From Opisthocomus hoazin (Eukaryota; Chordata; Aves; Opisthocomiformes; Opisthocomidae), in assembly GCF_030867145.1 (NCBI RefSeq), contig NC_134429.1, positions 15,748,677-15,812,676 on the forward strand: a stretch of 64,000 nucleotides of DNA. The letters are read 5' to 3'. Of this stretch, positions 25,756-38,127 are shown piece after piece. Each line of letters opens with the position of its first letter. The stretch's first letter is position 1. The notes beneath the pieces were generated by a model, which was not told the DNA's origin, did not search any database, and saw only the letters and a list, made by a program, of their open reading frames with translations. A program made the position numbers and the translations under genes.

Positions 25756-28373
25756 TTTAGTTTCCCTACGCGCATCCCTGGCATATGGCAGAAGCTGCAG
25801 GGATATATCAACCCCAGAGGCAGCTGCTGAGGCTGACCTAAACATAACATAGTGATCCTAAGCATTATTACAACTTTAAAGCACTGCATAAAACGCTTTT
25901 TTCCAGATGTTTGGGGTTTTTTCGCAGCCCCAAATGAGAACGCAAGCAGATTCCCCTTAAGAAATCATTTTCCTGTAAGAGATGGTAAGAAGCCAAGCCT
26001 TCAGTAACTGAATTCACAGCATGACAGCCATCAGAGTTTTACAAATCATAAAAGCCTTGGAAGATTTACTCAAAGGATGGAAGTTCAGTGGGGCTGGGAA
26101 AGGAGGAGCAGGTACACACACTACAGAAACGAGCCGAAGCATTGCTGCGTTACAGCGTAAGTGATGCTCTAACTGGAGGCCATGAGAGGACCTTACTGAG
26201 GTATCACCCAAAATGAAGACGGTCGAGGTATGTCAGCTGCACCTCACGTTGCGTAGCTGGGAGACGGGGTACTGACCCAGGAAGCGACAGCGTTGACTCC
26301 AGCTGTGCTGCAGAGCTGCGAGGTGGCTGCAGGTGTGACAGCCGCGATGGTGGCCTGGGTCGGGAAGCATTTCCTTTGGGTTGCAGACGCTGTTCCCCAC
26401 ATCCCCGCGCATCTCTGAGTAGCACGACCCATTCTGAAAGCATCATGAGGGATGAAAAGACCTCAGCAAGAATAAAGGTAATAACTAACAGCCTTAAGTG
26501 TTTTCCTTCTCAACTACAGAAAAGCCATCCTTCATTTGCGCTCACCACCGCAGGAGGCTGTCCCTGCTAACCAGCAGACCTGAACACACCACCAGTTACC
26601 AATCTGGAAGCTACAAATACAGAGGCAAAATGTAAAAATCACCAAAACTGGGTAAGCAATAGGCTTTTAGTTGACCAGAGACAGTGATACTTCTCCCCAA
26701 ACTATTCTTGTAGTTTGGCAGCAGCTGCTCAGTCACGTTCTGTGCTCCAAGACGATCAGAACATCTGCACATTCTCACCAAAGGAGCAGCTCTCCTACCC
26801 CCAGAAACGCTGGAGGGTCAGCAGTTTGCGGATTAGCTACTCCGGACACTAATATAACCCAAGAACTTGATTCAACCAGGAGCAGCCTTCATGATTTTTG
26901 ATCCAGAGGCTCTTCCAGACACTCTCACATGCCGAAGTAATTAGCATTTTAGTGGCAGTTCACAAGCCTAAACAGCTCAGCTGCTTCTTTTAATTAGAAG
27001 ATTTGATGCAGCTATTACACCCCTGCTATTCCCTGAAACGAGACATAGCGCTGAAGTTCCCATCACCCAAATACTTATTTTTGTGTCCCTGACAAAAATA
27101 AAACCACCTTTAGTGTCAGCCAGCAGACTGCCTCCCTCTAGAACAAGAAAGCTCACCTTGCTTAATGCAGCTTTTCCAATATAAGAAACCCCTCCTCTGT
27201 CTGTTCAAGTAAAATATCAGCTCCTGTAGCCGCAAAATTCATTGTGCAGTGACCGAAGTGAGCAGCTCTTGCTATTTTACGTGGCTCTTACAACGCACAT
27301 CTCACATTTTCACTGCGCAAGAGACAATCCTGGCTCAGAACCAGAAACAGCAGGGAGAAAGCCCAAGCCCTGCACCCAGCAGTTCCTTCACCAGCTCAGG
27401 TCTGGGTCAACAGGTAGGGGAAAGCAACGGAGACTTCAAAGGTGCTGAAGCCTGTAGTTTAAAAGCTGATTTACCCCTTGCACTCCACCTCCCCTGGAGC
27501 ATCACTTGGAAACCTTCCGGCAGCACTGCCAAATAAAGGGGCAAAAGGGAATAATTCCAGGTCAGGGCAGACCCAGCGTCCCTGGGAAAAGGGAAAAAAC
27601 CAGAAGCATGGCTCGCGGAGGGCCTGGTGCTTCCCTCGCCCCCCGCCCCAAGCACCGGGCTGTTACAGCTCAGGTTTCACGGGACCCCTAAACCAACCCC
27701 ACTGCTAAACAGCAGCCACCCGTTCCAAGCCACCCCCCTGCTTCTGCCACCCCCTTCCATAAGGGCTAATGATCACAAGACTCTTTGGCAACCCAGCTCA
27801 GCCAGGTGATTCAACAGAAAACTATTCTTTTTCTTAGCTGGGTGAAGTTTTCGGTCGACTCCGTGAGCTGATTCAAATCACCAAACACTCACACGATCGT
27901 TACCTCCAGAGCAGCGCGCTCGCACGAAGACACAGCCGAGTGACGGCAGATCCAGCCCTCCGGCTGCAGCTCGCAGGTACATCTCTAACCCGAACGTGAA
28001 ACTACGTCCATCGCAGCACTTGCCTTCACCAAAGACATCCAAAAACTGACATTTTGAAATGGCAGGCGGTGCCTTTCTCAGCTGAAGCAAAACACTCCGT
28101 CTTGCTCGGTGGCTCTTCCTGTTTTGCGCTGGAGTAGAGGAACTGGGTACGGCTTGCAGCTCAGCTGCGTACACACCATGCTCTTCAAGGCTTCCTTCTC
28201 TGTTTCCGCACCTCTGCCAAACTGCTGCAGCCCATGTCAGAGCCAGGCACAAGAGCCCTGAGGGGCCAGAGTGAATTTTGTAAGCTATGAGAAAGCAACA
28301 AGCAAAGCAATGGGCATGTTCACACCAGCTGAAGGCACTAGGAGCTCTGTGATCCTCTAAGATTATTTTTGTC

Positions 28374-28605
28374 CTTCATAGAATCATGGAATGGTTTGGG
28401 TTGGAAGGGACCTTGAAGATCATCTGGTTCCAACCCCCCTGCCATGAGCAGGGACATCTTCCACCAGACCAGGGTGCTCAGAGCTCCATCCAGCCTGGTC
28501 TGGAACAGTGTCAGGGAGGGGGCAGCCACAGCTTCTCTGGGCAGCCTGGGCCAGTGTTTCACCGCCCTTCATGTGAGACAGCAGCTTCCCCCTGAGAGGG
28601 ATGGA
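28374..28605 (-). mobile_element. CR1 LINE fragment, short 3' end
   Basis: The plus strand reads CATAGAATCATGGAATGGTT, TTGGAAGGGACC and TTCCAACCCCCCTGCCATGA, the standard complement of a CR1 terminus. The minus strand gives HWPRLPREAVAAPSLTLFQ and then SLLMAGGLEPDDLQGPFQ-like sequence. Homology stops near 28605, so only about 230 bases of the 3' end remain. It is in the same orientation as EIF4G3. Confidence 0.9.
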
Positions 28606-29217
28606 CTCTGTTTAAGTGAAGGAGATCAGCGAGTGCTCCTTTACAGAGCAAACGGCCAAGAACGCAGAGGCCCACAAGGACCATATGAGCTTCATGGCAA
28701 CAGCAGCCAGCAAGCCCTAGGATGGACACACACAAAACCTGTCACACATTTACCAAAGGAAATTAAAAAAAAAAGGAAACAAGTGGGAAAAGTGACACTT
28801 GATCTGAGGACAGATTTCCTACGGCTTCCCTCGGACACTGCGAGATTTGTTCTCTATGGTACTACCTGATTTGAAGTTTCCTAATTCTTTAATCAGTAAT
28901 TCATTTCAGCGCCATCAGCTCGTGAACACACCAAACCTTTCCGGAGATGTTTTGCATACCACCTCGAACATGCCAGCTCTTGCCTCCCCTCTAGAAACAC
29001 ACTTGGGCGAGGACACCCTCCCATCACGAGCCATGTCCTGCGGCGCACAACCCCATCCTGCGCTACCGACCGGGAGCAAATCCTGCAACTACAGCCCTAC
29101 AAACACTCCCAACAGCGTTTACAAAAGCTTCGCTGCTCCGGTCAAGCCAAGCCCCGATGATGGTTAGGATCAGGCTGCTCCTCCACAGCCCCCTGACCGA
29201 AGATGTGGCCATAAACA

Positions 29218-29312
29218 CACGTGCAGTAAAACCCACGCAGCGACGTGCAGCTGCGTTCACGCGGCTGCGCAGGCGCGTCTTTGGAAGGCTACGCGGCGAC
29301 GCTCGAGAACTT
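29218..29312. other. Small intronic CpG cluster
   Basis: About 15 CpG dinucleotides occur in roughly 95 bases, including TGCGCAGGCGCG near 29267, one mismatch from an NRF1-type palindrome. This density is unusual against the surrounding intron. No exon or start was identified, so it is only a candidate regulatory patch. Confidence 0.4.
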
Positions 29313-32300
29313 GAACACAAGACAAGGTTACTCACGGGCCAAGCTGCATTTCTACGTTATCTGCCAAGCTGCATGCGGCTATGCTGAGGAATTTTGAATT
29401 GTCCATCTTCTGGTTTAAGGATTAAGCGTGCTGGGAAAGGAGACACTAGCACTGGGGAGAGGGAGCGAGGATCGCTCACGAAGGTTTAGCTCCGGTGCTG
29501 ATGAATCCATGCCGTGCTCCCTGTCCCGTCTAGTGCACTGGTGGGCAGAGTATTTCTAGGAAAGTGATAGCAAGCGGAGCACCGAGTACTAATTTACACA
29601 CAGGGCATCTCTGTAGAGGACATGACAAACAAAAGACAACTGTCAACACTGGAAAACAGTCAAATCAAGGTATCTAGCATTGAAATCCATGTGGGGGGAT
29701 GTCTTGGAATTCAATAGGAGCCACTCCCAGCTGGCACAAGGAGCTACAGGGCACCTGTCTCTACACAGGCAGTCACCTCCAGTCACGTGAGGACCTCAAA
29801 GGAGAAGGGAGGGGAAGGGAGGAGGCGGCCATCTGCGCTCAACTGAATGAAGTTCTTTAACAAAAATTCCTGAAGGTTTTAACCTAATGGACCTGGAGAC
29901 AGCAGGCTGAAGTCCCCTCTCTCATCCCTCCAGAGGCAAACCAGGAGACAACAGTCATTTACCCTTTCTCCACTTGACACTTCTGCCCAGAAGCTGCTGT
30001 ACACGGCACCAACAGCACCTCACCTGTAGCTGCTAAGCAGCTCCTCTCCGACATAAGCATACAGTAACGTGCCTATGTAATAATAACAGCAGGCGACCAA
30101 AGGACAAGAATTTCTAAAACAACTCCTAATTCCAGAGATCTGGGTCTCCCACACAGGTAGCTCCCTCTCTTTCATGTTGTGCAGATGATTTCACACAGAG
30201 GTCCTCAAAGAGGGAAGCAATGCTGGTACCGGAGGACATCAGGTCTAGAACTCCTCGGTAAGAAAGCTCCAGCTTGTGCTACTTCGGTGCACAAAGTCAT
30301 CTGGCACAGTTTGAGAAAGAATAATTTAGCAGCAGCTTGTGAAATTGGCTGCACTCTGCTCTAAATTTATGCAAGATATGGTGCATTATCTTGGAGACCA
30401 GGCCCATGTCTTCATTAGTTGAAGAGGTCCCTCGAGGCGGGAACCAGTTTTCAGGCCCAGGAATCCCCCGGCGCCGCTGGGCAGCTCACCAGCCCTCACG
30501 CACGGCACGGCTCCTGGTGCCGAGCGGCCTCCTGGCAAAGCTCCTCGGGCAGAGCGGGACCTTTACACCGGGAGCTTCTTCCTCAGAGGCGCAGGAACCG
30601 GGAACAAAGATCCCCAGCTTGGTGCAAGCAGAGGAAGCATTTGCGGGCATTTGTCCTCCTCGTCGCAAGTAACTGCATCGATCGCGCAGACGGTTATTTA
30701 GACCATCGTTATGAACCTCCATGCTGGAGATGATCTGCTTTATGGGGAGATATGAAGGCCTCTTTAATTCAGGAACAATTAAAGTATCCCCACGTTGCTC
30801 AGTGAGAATACGGAGGGATGTAGATTTTTAAGCAGATTTAACTTTAAACAATTTTTCATCGATGCCCGAAGCACTGCATGTGGCTTTCAAACCGTTATCG
30901 CATCCCTATCCGCATAAAGAGCTCCCATTCCATAATCTTCCGTAATACTTTAAGATGAAAAGTATCCCGCCCTTCCCGTTCCTCCCCAGTCCCTTCAGTC
31001 TTTGTCCTTCTCTATTTTCACAGCAAATGAAAAGATTACAAAGCACGAAGGTTTTTCTCGGCAAATCATGTCACTCGATGGCACAAGAACTGAAAACTGC
31101 AATAACCACTTAGGCAACCAAGTGGTTTTAACACAAGCCAAGCGCTTCCAAGGGCTGCTCTCACCTGCGCAGCGCAAACAGAGCCTTTATTTGTCAAGTG
31201 AGGAAAAGCTGCACTGAATCAGAAAGCAACACAAAGAAAATACATTTCAAGCGCTACCCGCTACCAACAAATGAACTTCTAATTTCCCCAGATACTTCTG
31301 AAACAGGAAGAGCAGTTCAGCAGCATTTATGAGCTTTGCATCCAAGTCTGACACAGTGCTGTCTGGACATTTGAAACATCTAATAAAAGGGATGGGTTTA
31401 TGACTTTTCCACCTATGACTAAAACCCAATACTCCTTTTAAAAAAATAAATTTGTGGCGAATCATGAACGCCTGCAGCATTTGGGTACCAACTCTGCCAG
31501 CCCAAGTCCTACGAACCACAACCTTGGTTTAGCGTGCCACCCCGTACCCGTTCTCCAGCCTCAGCTGTTCTTCGCTGCGACCAGCGGTGAGGCTGGGCAC
31601 AGCCGGATTCGCAGCCCCGTCCAGCCCAACCCAGAGGAATCGCTCTATCTTTAGCAATGAATGATCAGAATGCAAAGAACCAGCCTCGCGCTTCATCGAA
31701 AGCACTTTGGTTAAGTCTCTGTTTCAGAAAGTAATTTTTAAGGACCTGTAGAGGAGGGTTTTGCAAAATTTGAGATTCTGCAGGGATAACCAAGCCCTCC
31801 TTAGGACAAAAGAGAAAACAGATTTTGCAGAATCCAAAAGCATTCAAGTTCAGCACAGCTAACAAAGCTCTGCAGAGACAATCTCGGCTAATTAAAACGT
31901 GCAGATGTCCAAGCTGAGCTAAGCCGTTCACAATTTTTCACATGCATTCACTAAATGGACTAATTGAAAATATAGATAATGAGAGAATAATTTATAGTAA
32001 AAACACCTGCGCTATCAAGATGTACTTCATCATCTCCATGTCCAAACGCTTCCAAAACATCCACCCTACCTGTGGATTTGTACGAGCCCTCTCAGGCACC
32101 CAGCACTGGGCCAGGGTTTGCTGGAGAAGCTGCTTCTCCAATTAACTGAAATGTTAAACATGACATCTCTTCATATATTAAACATAATCAGAAGTGATTG
32201 TATCTATATTTTGTGATGCGTTCCTCCATATTTTAAGAGCATATTGCCAAGAGAAAGTATTTTGCAAGGTCAGCTATTTTATCAGTCAGCTTGACTTTAA

Positions 32301-33956
32301 TGTAACACCACCTTTCTTCCATTTCATATCACGTATTATTAATCTTTACCGTATACCCATCACAACCAACAGCGCTCTCGAAGGGGAAACCTACCTGGAA
32401 ATCCCCAACAGGCTCTCCAGATCTTGAATTCTGATTCATTCAATCAAACTTGCTACAGCCTGAAGCCCTTGGCCTTGCCTACACAAAAAGGCTTTTCCTC
32501 TTTGTTCTTTAAATGGACGCTTACATTTGAGTTGACTTACACCAAACAGGCTTAGAGATGCCTCTGAACGCACCAAGGTGAACGGATACCAGGCCTTTTA
32601 TAAAAATAAGAAACCAAAAAAAACCTTTTGCTAGGACAAGCGAGGATCTGTGCCCAGATACAGGACAGAGAAGGGGGTTTTCCAAGCAAAAGCAGTTACT
32701 AGGCTAGGCGGGCAAAATGCAACATGAACAGGAGTTGCCTCCTCTAGCAAACCTGCCACGCTGCTCAGTCTCTTGCAATCACAGAGTGCTAAGCGGTGGG
32801 GAAAAGCGTATCACGTCACTGCTTTACGGACCATCTTTGTCAGAGGTGGGGTTGGCTGGTGCTGCGGCACTTCAGGCAAAGACAGCAGGTATAAACACTG
32901 ACCGGCAGAGACAAGAGCAAACGCCCAAGGCGATCCATGGCTGACCCTGCCGACAGGAGGGAGTTTCTTTCCACTCTTTTACCAGAAAATAAAGTCGCTG
33001 TTACGGCATAGAAAACAGCCCTGAAAAAGAAAACTCCTTTAGGACTTAGCTTCGTTACTGAAGGGGTTGGGGTAGTCAAGCTTTGACTGTTATTGCTGCC
33101 TCCAAGGGAGGAAAGCCCCCCCACACTCCACACAGCCCACGGGGCTCCCTCCTCTCATGCTGCCGCCGCCGAAAAGCCAGTGAGCGGAGGAAAGGAGTCG
33201 GCGCAGCTCTCCGGGCCGTCCAGAGAGGCGGGCGCTCTCGAATAGAAAATCATGGGCACTCTTTAGGACCCCCTGCACGGCGACGGGGATTTGAGATGTG
33301 CTGAGACACGGCAGCACGCGCAGTGAGGCCATTTACTGCACGGCAGGCGCAGAAACGGGGCTGGTGGCCAAGAGGAAAAAGAAACGCTAAGGCTATAGAA
33401 CAGAGCTCAAGCGAAAAAACATAACATTTCACCACGTAGCTTCTATTAAATATCACCGCAAACCATTGATTTTATTCTGGATACACCCCAATTTCCACTT
33501 TAATTGTTTTAATTTCAGGTTACTTTACCTGATCTGCTACATTTTAAGGAGTCACCAAAATACACACCGAAGGATCAGCTTGTGCGTGTGTTTATTGCTG
33601 TCGGGTCCATCATACTCTTGCTGAAGAAGGAGAGGGACTCTTCTATTCATAAAAGTTAAAAATAATAATCACATTTTTTCCTTCTGTAGCGTTAATTCCC
33701 TTGGCTGCAGACATCATCAGAAGAGTACTTGGTTCTAGAACAGAGTTGCTGTTTCATGACGTCTTTTCAGAGGGTAAAAACTGGTTCGTGCGCTCAGACC
33801 TGTTACTCAGTTATTACGTGTGTCTCTCTCTGACCCCAGATGACTCACACAAGAGCCGAGGTCGCACCGGGGGCTTCAGCCTGGGACTGGAGGACATCTC
33901 CTCTATCTCAAGCCAACCCCTGAAGCACAGGTACCAACAGCATCCCTCCATCCTTA

Positions 33957-33974
33957 TTTTTTTTTTTTTTTTTT
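33957..33974. repeat. T18 homopolymer
   Basis: A run of 18 T bases lies in intron 1. On the minus strand it is an A18 tract, but no processed copy is recognisable beside it. Confidence 0.9.
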
Positions 33975-36323
33975 CCAAGCGCAGCTGAGCTGTGGGCACA
34001 TCTTCTCTATAACCTCCTGGAGGCAAAGCAGGAGGAACATCGCGTTTCTTAACTTCCTAAAACCGTCACAGCAAGAACCATGAGAAACGAGGTCTGAAAG
34101 ACAAGCTGAGCAAGCAGCTAAGTTTCTTCCGTTTAAATTTCAGCTACCGCCCTTGCTCCTCCTGTGCCGTGAACCAAGCAGCACCGGCTGGGTTGAACAC
34201 CACTGGGCAAGCCACTGGCCCCATACTGGAGCAGAGCATTCCCGGGCCAGCCTTCACATCTCACCTGCAGACATGTTGCCTGTTTTCGAAGCCCGATGAT
34301 TTTTAACCCTCCTCAGCCTCTATGGATGAAGTACACACACGGATTTGGGTGCAACCACATGGAGCACTGCAATGCCTTGCTGCCCAAGTTAAAAGATTCA
34401 GCTCTGAGCCCAGTGCTTACACGCTTTGCACGGTGAATAATGAGGTGGGCGCTAACGAGATCTCTGCTCATCCACGCCAGCCAGCAGGGAAGAGCTCAGA
34501 AGAGCTGTCTGCCTGAGATCCTGCCCTCCCCTCGTGTTTTTGGGGTCTCCCCAGTCACGAAATTAACTGGCTCCTGACACGGCCCGCGATGGCTTGCAGG
34601 ACTCATGCGCTTCAATATCTCCTTTGAGCAGGGACAGCTGACTTGCTGTTTCTTTGGAGAGTTGTGGATGATGGTGGAGCATAAGAAATGGGCATTTATG
34701 ACATTCGGGATGAGAGAAAAGGAATTTTGGGTTCTCAACCCCAAACAAGCTTCTCAAATCCAATAGCTACTTAGTAAAAGCAGCAAACAGCAGTGCCAGG
34801 TTCTCCTCAAGCACCTGAATTTTGCCCTCCTGCCCAACTCCCTGGACCGATTTCAGCATGGGGCCATGCCAAAACACCTGTATCCCTGTAGAATAAATCT
34901 CCATGTATCTATTTCCAAGTAGGCTCAAACTTTCAAAGGCAAAAAACCCACCAACATAACAGACCTCAAGAGGACAGACACCTGAAACAGAACAGTTTGC
35001 AGGAAAAGCAGTACTACCAGAATTAGTAAGAGGATGTGAAAAAGCAAGCAAGTTTGTATCTATTTCCCAGCAGAAGAGCTGGAGCTGAAAACACAGAGAT
35101 GGGAGGGGAAACTGAGGAAGAGGATGAGAGGACCTAAACAAGGAGAGCTGATCAAATTCTTTCAAGCAGGGACACCCTAGCAGTTGGGTGCGAATCCGGC
35201 TGCTCTTAGCTTAGTACAAGCCCACCAATAAAACACGTGCAGCAGCTCATTTTGGCATTTTCTGACTCATCTCCTGCATTCTGTACTCCAGCCGTGTCAG
35301 GGAAACAGAAAAGCTTTCTCCAATATCAGCCCAAATAGGAAGGTGACTCCTGACCTAGCTTTGGCAGCTGCAGGCATTTTTTATCACCATGTAAGTCAAA
35401 TACACCCATTTAACACGCCGGATTCTCCTGCTTGGGAGGCTCCACGGGTGCTTTTGCCAGTTCAGCTAAGCCACATTTAACATGCATGCAACTGGATTTT
35501 ATGTTTTGGGAGTAGGAAAGGTTTAAGACGCTAGAACAGGGAGTGTCCCTTCCCTCGTCCGATGGAGCTGTCCCTGGTGTAGCACAGAGGGTTGAGACAT
35601 CGCACGGGTTTGGTCAAGACCCCTCCTAACTTGCCCACATGAATCCCCCTCCAGCCATCCGAGAGCTGCTTCCCACCTCCGCACTCCAGCAGCGCTCCCA
35701 ATAATTCAGCAGCCAATTCGAGAGTCCCAGGCCGACCGTTATGCATTATAAAAATCTCTCTTTACTCAAAACTGGTCAGAACCGAGTCCAAGCGCCAGCG
35801 TTTTAAGTCCGGAAGCGCAGCCACGTCTGTCCGAGCACAACACATGCCTGTGGAAATCGCCACAAATATGCAGCACTCAGACATCAAAGACAGGAAAAGA
35901 AGAGCAGTAAAAAGGACACCCAAGGTCAAAACGTACGCCAGGACTTTTAAACCCAAGATTTTTATTACAACAAATCTTCCAGAACGGCTTGCAGAGGAAG
36001 ATGGCAGACTTCCCCCCTCCCCAACAGAAAGCAAGCCAAGCTCAGAAAAACCTGTATTTTCGCAGCCATAGCGAAGCGATCCCGTAGATTTTTCCAACAG
36101 GTGATGCTGAAGCACACTGCGGTTTTGGGAGCTTTGGGGGCAGAGGGGATTAGAAGAGCAGAGGGCCAAGTGTGCAAAAATCCAGCAAATTTGGTCTGAT
36201 CCCAAGGTCCAAACCCTCCACCACCAACAGGAGAGGCGGCAGGGGAGCATCACGACTTCACGCGCTGAAGACGCCAAGAGAACAGCTCATTTTTACTTCC
36301 TTGGGAAAGTTTGGGCATAAATT

Positions 36324-36338
36324 AAAAAAAAAAAAAAA
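36324..36338. repeat. A15 homopolymer
   Basis: An uninterrupted run of 15 A bases within AT-rich intronic sequence. Confidence 0.85.
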
Positions 36339-38116
36339 TTAGCAGAATGGACACTTTGAGTGTTGTCTCATGGACATATTCCATACTTTTTAAGTAAAGC
36401 GAAGGCCCCTAGGCCTTCAAACTCATTTCCCCTTTGATCCACAAGAGCCTAAATTTATTGGCCTTCTAGACAGGCAGCAAGGCTCATCTCTTTGTACAGG
36501 AAATTGGACGGGATTCAGACAAGGCTTTATTCAAAGTCCCGACTCCCCCTGTTGGGCTGCGCTGCCACACAGCGATTTTACCCCAGGCATTCACTCACAA
36601 AGCGAAAAAACAACACCCCAAAACTAGAACCAGACCCTCTGACAAGCAGAACGGAATGAAGACAACGCTTACCAAGGCGCGAGGAGCGTTTGCGTTGTGT
36701 GGCCGACCAGTTGTGAAGTTTTCCCCGGGTAAATAAACCTCTTCTGAGTAATTAATGAAATATTAGATTTATTTTTGTTGGTCGCACAGCAAAGGAAGCC
36801 TTTAAATATGACGCTAAATTTGAGATGATGAAGAGCTTCCTCCCCGAGAGCAACGACATGAACCAGATCCATGTTTTACTGAGTGGTATCAAAGTATTTC
36901 AAAACCTGGTTTATCCCGTTTAACGGGGCAGTGCCGAGAGGTACGAGATGAGAAGAGAAGCATCGATTCCTATTTTGCATGTGTAGGTACACACTGATTT
37001 AGAAAACACTACAAAAAAAGCCATAGCAAAGCATCACTGAAAAATATTTGCTCAAAATGATCAAGTGTGCTGCAATCAGGCAGATCCGTGCCCCACCAGA
37101 TACGCGGCAAAGAAACGCCGACCCAGGCACATTTTCCTGTCTTACATCCCGGTACTGCTGTATCTACCTGAAGCTGATTTAATTCATTAAAAGACTATGG
37201 ATCTGAAAGCCTTCAAGCCCTCAAAAAAAAAAAAGCAGACGCACACGCGGGTATTTTCTCATCAGGAAAGTCAGGCAATCGCTCTTTCCCAACGGCGAGG
37301 CACAAGATGGTGGGGAGTGATGAACAGTTGTGGCCGGGGCTGCTTTTTCCAGCTTGAAATTGCATGCTCAGCTCCCATCTATTCAAAAGTTTAAGTCATC
37401 TTCCATTAGTAGAAAAAATAAGTCGCGCTCTTGTGCCAAGTATTTCTTCCGCCACTTCCTCAAGCCCCTCCATGGGTCTGAATGCCATTCTTCTCCCGGC
37501 TTGTCACACATTAACGACGGAGCGTGACGTTATCCTTTCAAAGGTGCAGAAATACAGCCCCACTTGTTTCTCTGCACTCCACAACTTACGCTCCCGTCGA
37601 GGAGATGCTAGACAAAGACGACGCAGCCTTACGTGCTATTAAAAATCGGGCTGGAGTGCCAAAAAGCCAACCGTTTCTGGAAAAAGAGGTGCGCTGAGGT
37701 GCTGCGATGCCCGAGGCAGTCTCTCCGGCCATCCTCGATTGCGACAGTATTGCTGACACTATCTCACCTGCACCATCAATTTCATCGCTGTCCGGTTCTC
37801 CCAGTTTGTTTCACCCAACAGTAGATTTGATTTTGAGGTGCACTCCCCCTAAAATGACCGTGCTCCATGATGAGAAACAATCATTCTACCTCGATTCTTA
37901 CTCCTGGTAGCATCTACACTTAATTTTCCATGCCTGCTATGTGCCAGCACTTTCCATCAGCAGCTTCTTAAAATTTCATTTCCAAGAATTAATTCCTGTA
38001 CTGATGTTTCATTAACAATTAGTGAGCACCCCCCAGTAACTTTCAGATATACCAACATGGAATTGGAAAGGCAGCTTTCCTTTCGGTCGTCTCTACCTAT
38101 CGGTAGGAGGAAATAT

Positions 38117-38127
38117 CCCCCCCCCCC
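38117..38127. repeat. C11 homopolymer
   Basis: A run of 11 C bases in intron 1. It is an unstable mononucleotide tract with no visible function. Confidence 0.85.

Noticed and set aside
35189..35205. A tRNA T-arm-like string (GGTGCGAATCC)
   Set aside because: No A box or cloverleaf could be formed around it.
35762..36277. A 171-codon minus-strand open frame with a hydrophobic stretch
   Set aside because: The hydrophobic segment could suggest a membrane protein, but there is no family resemblance and the frame sits inside a long intron.
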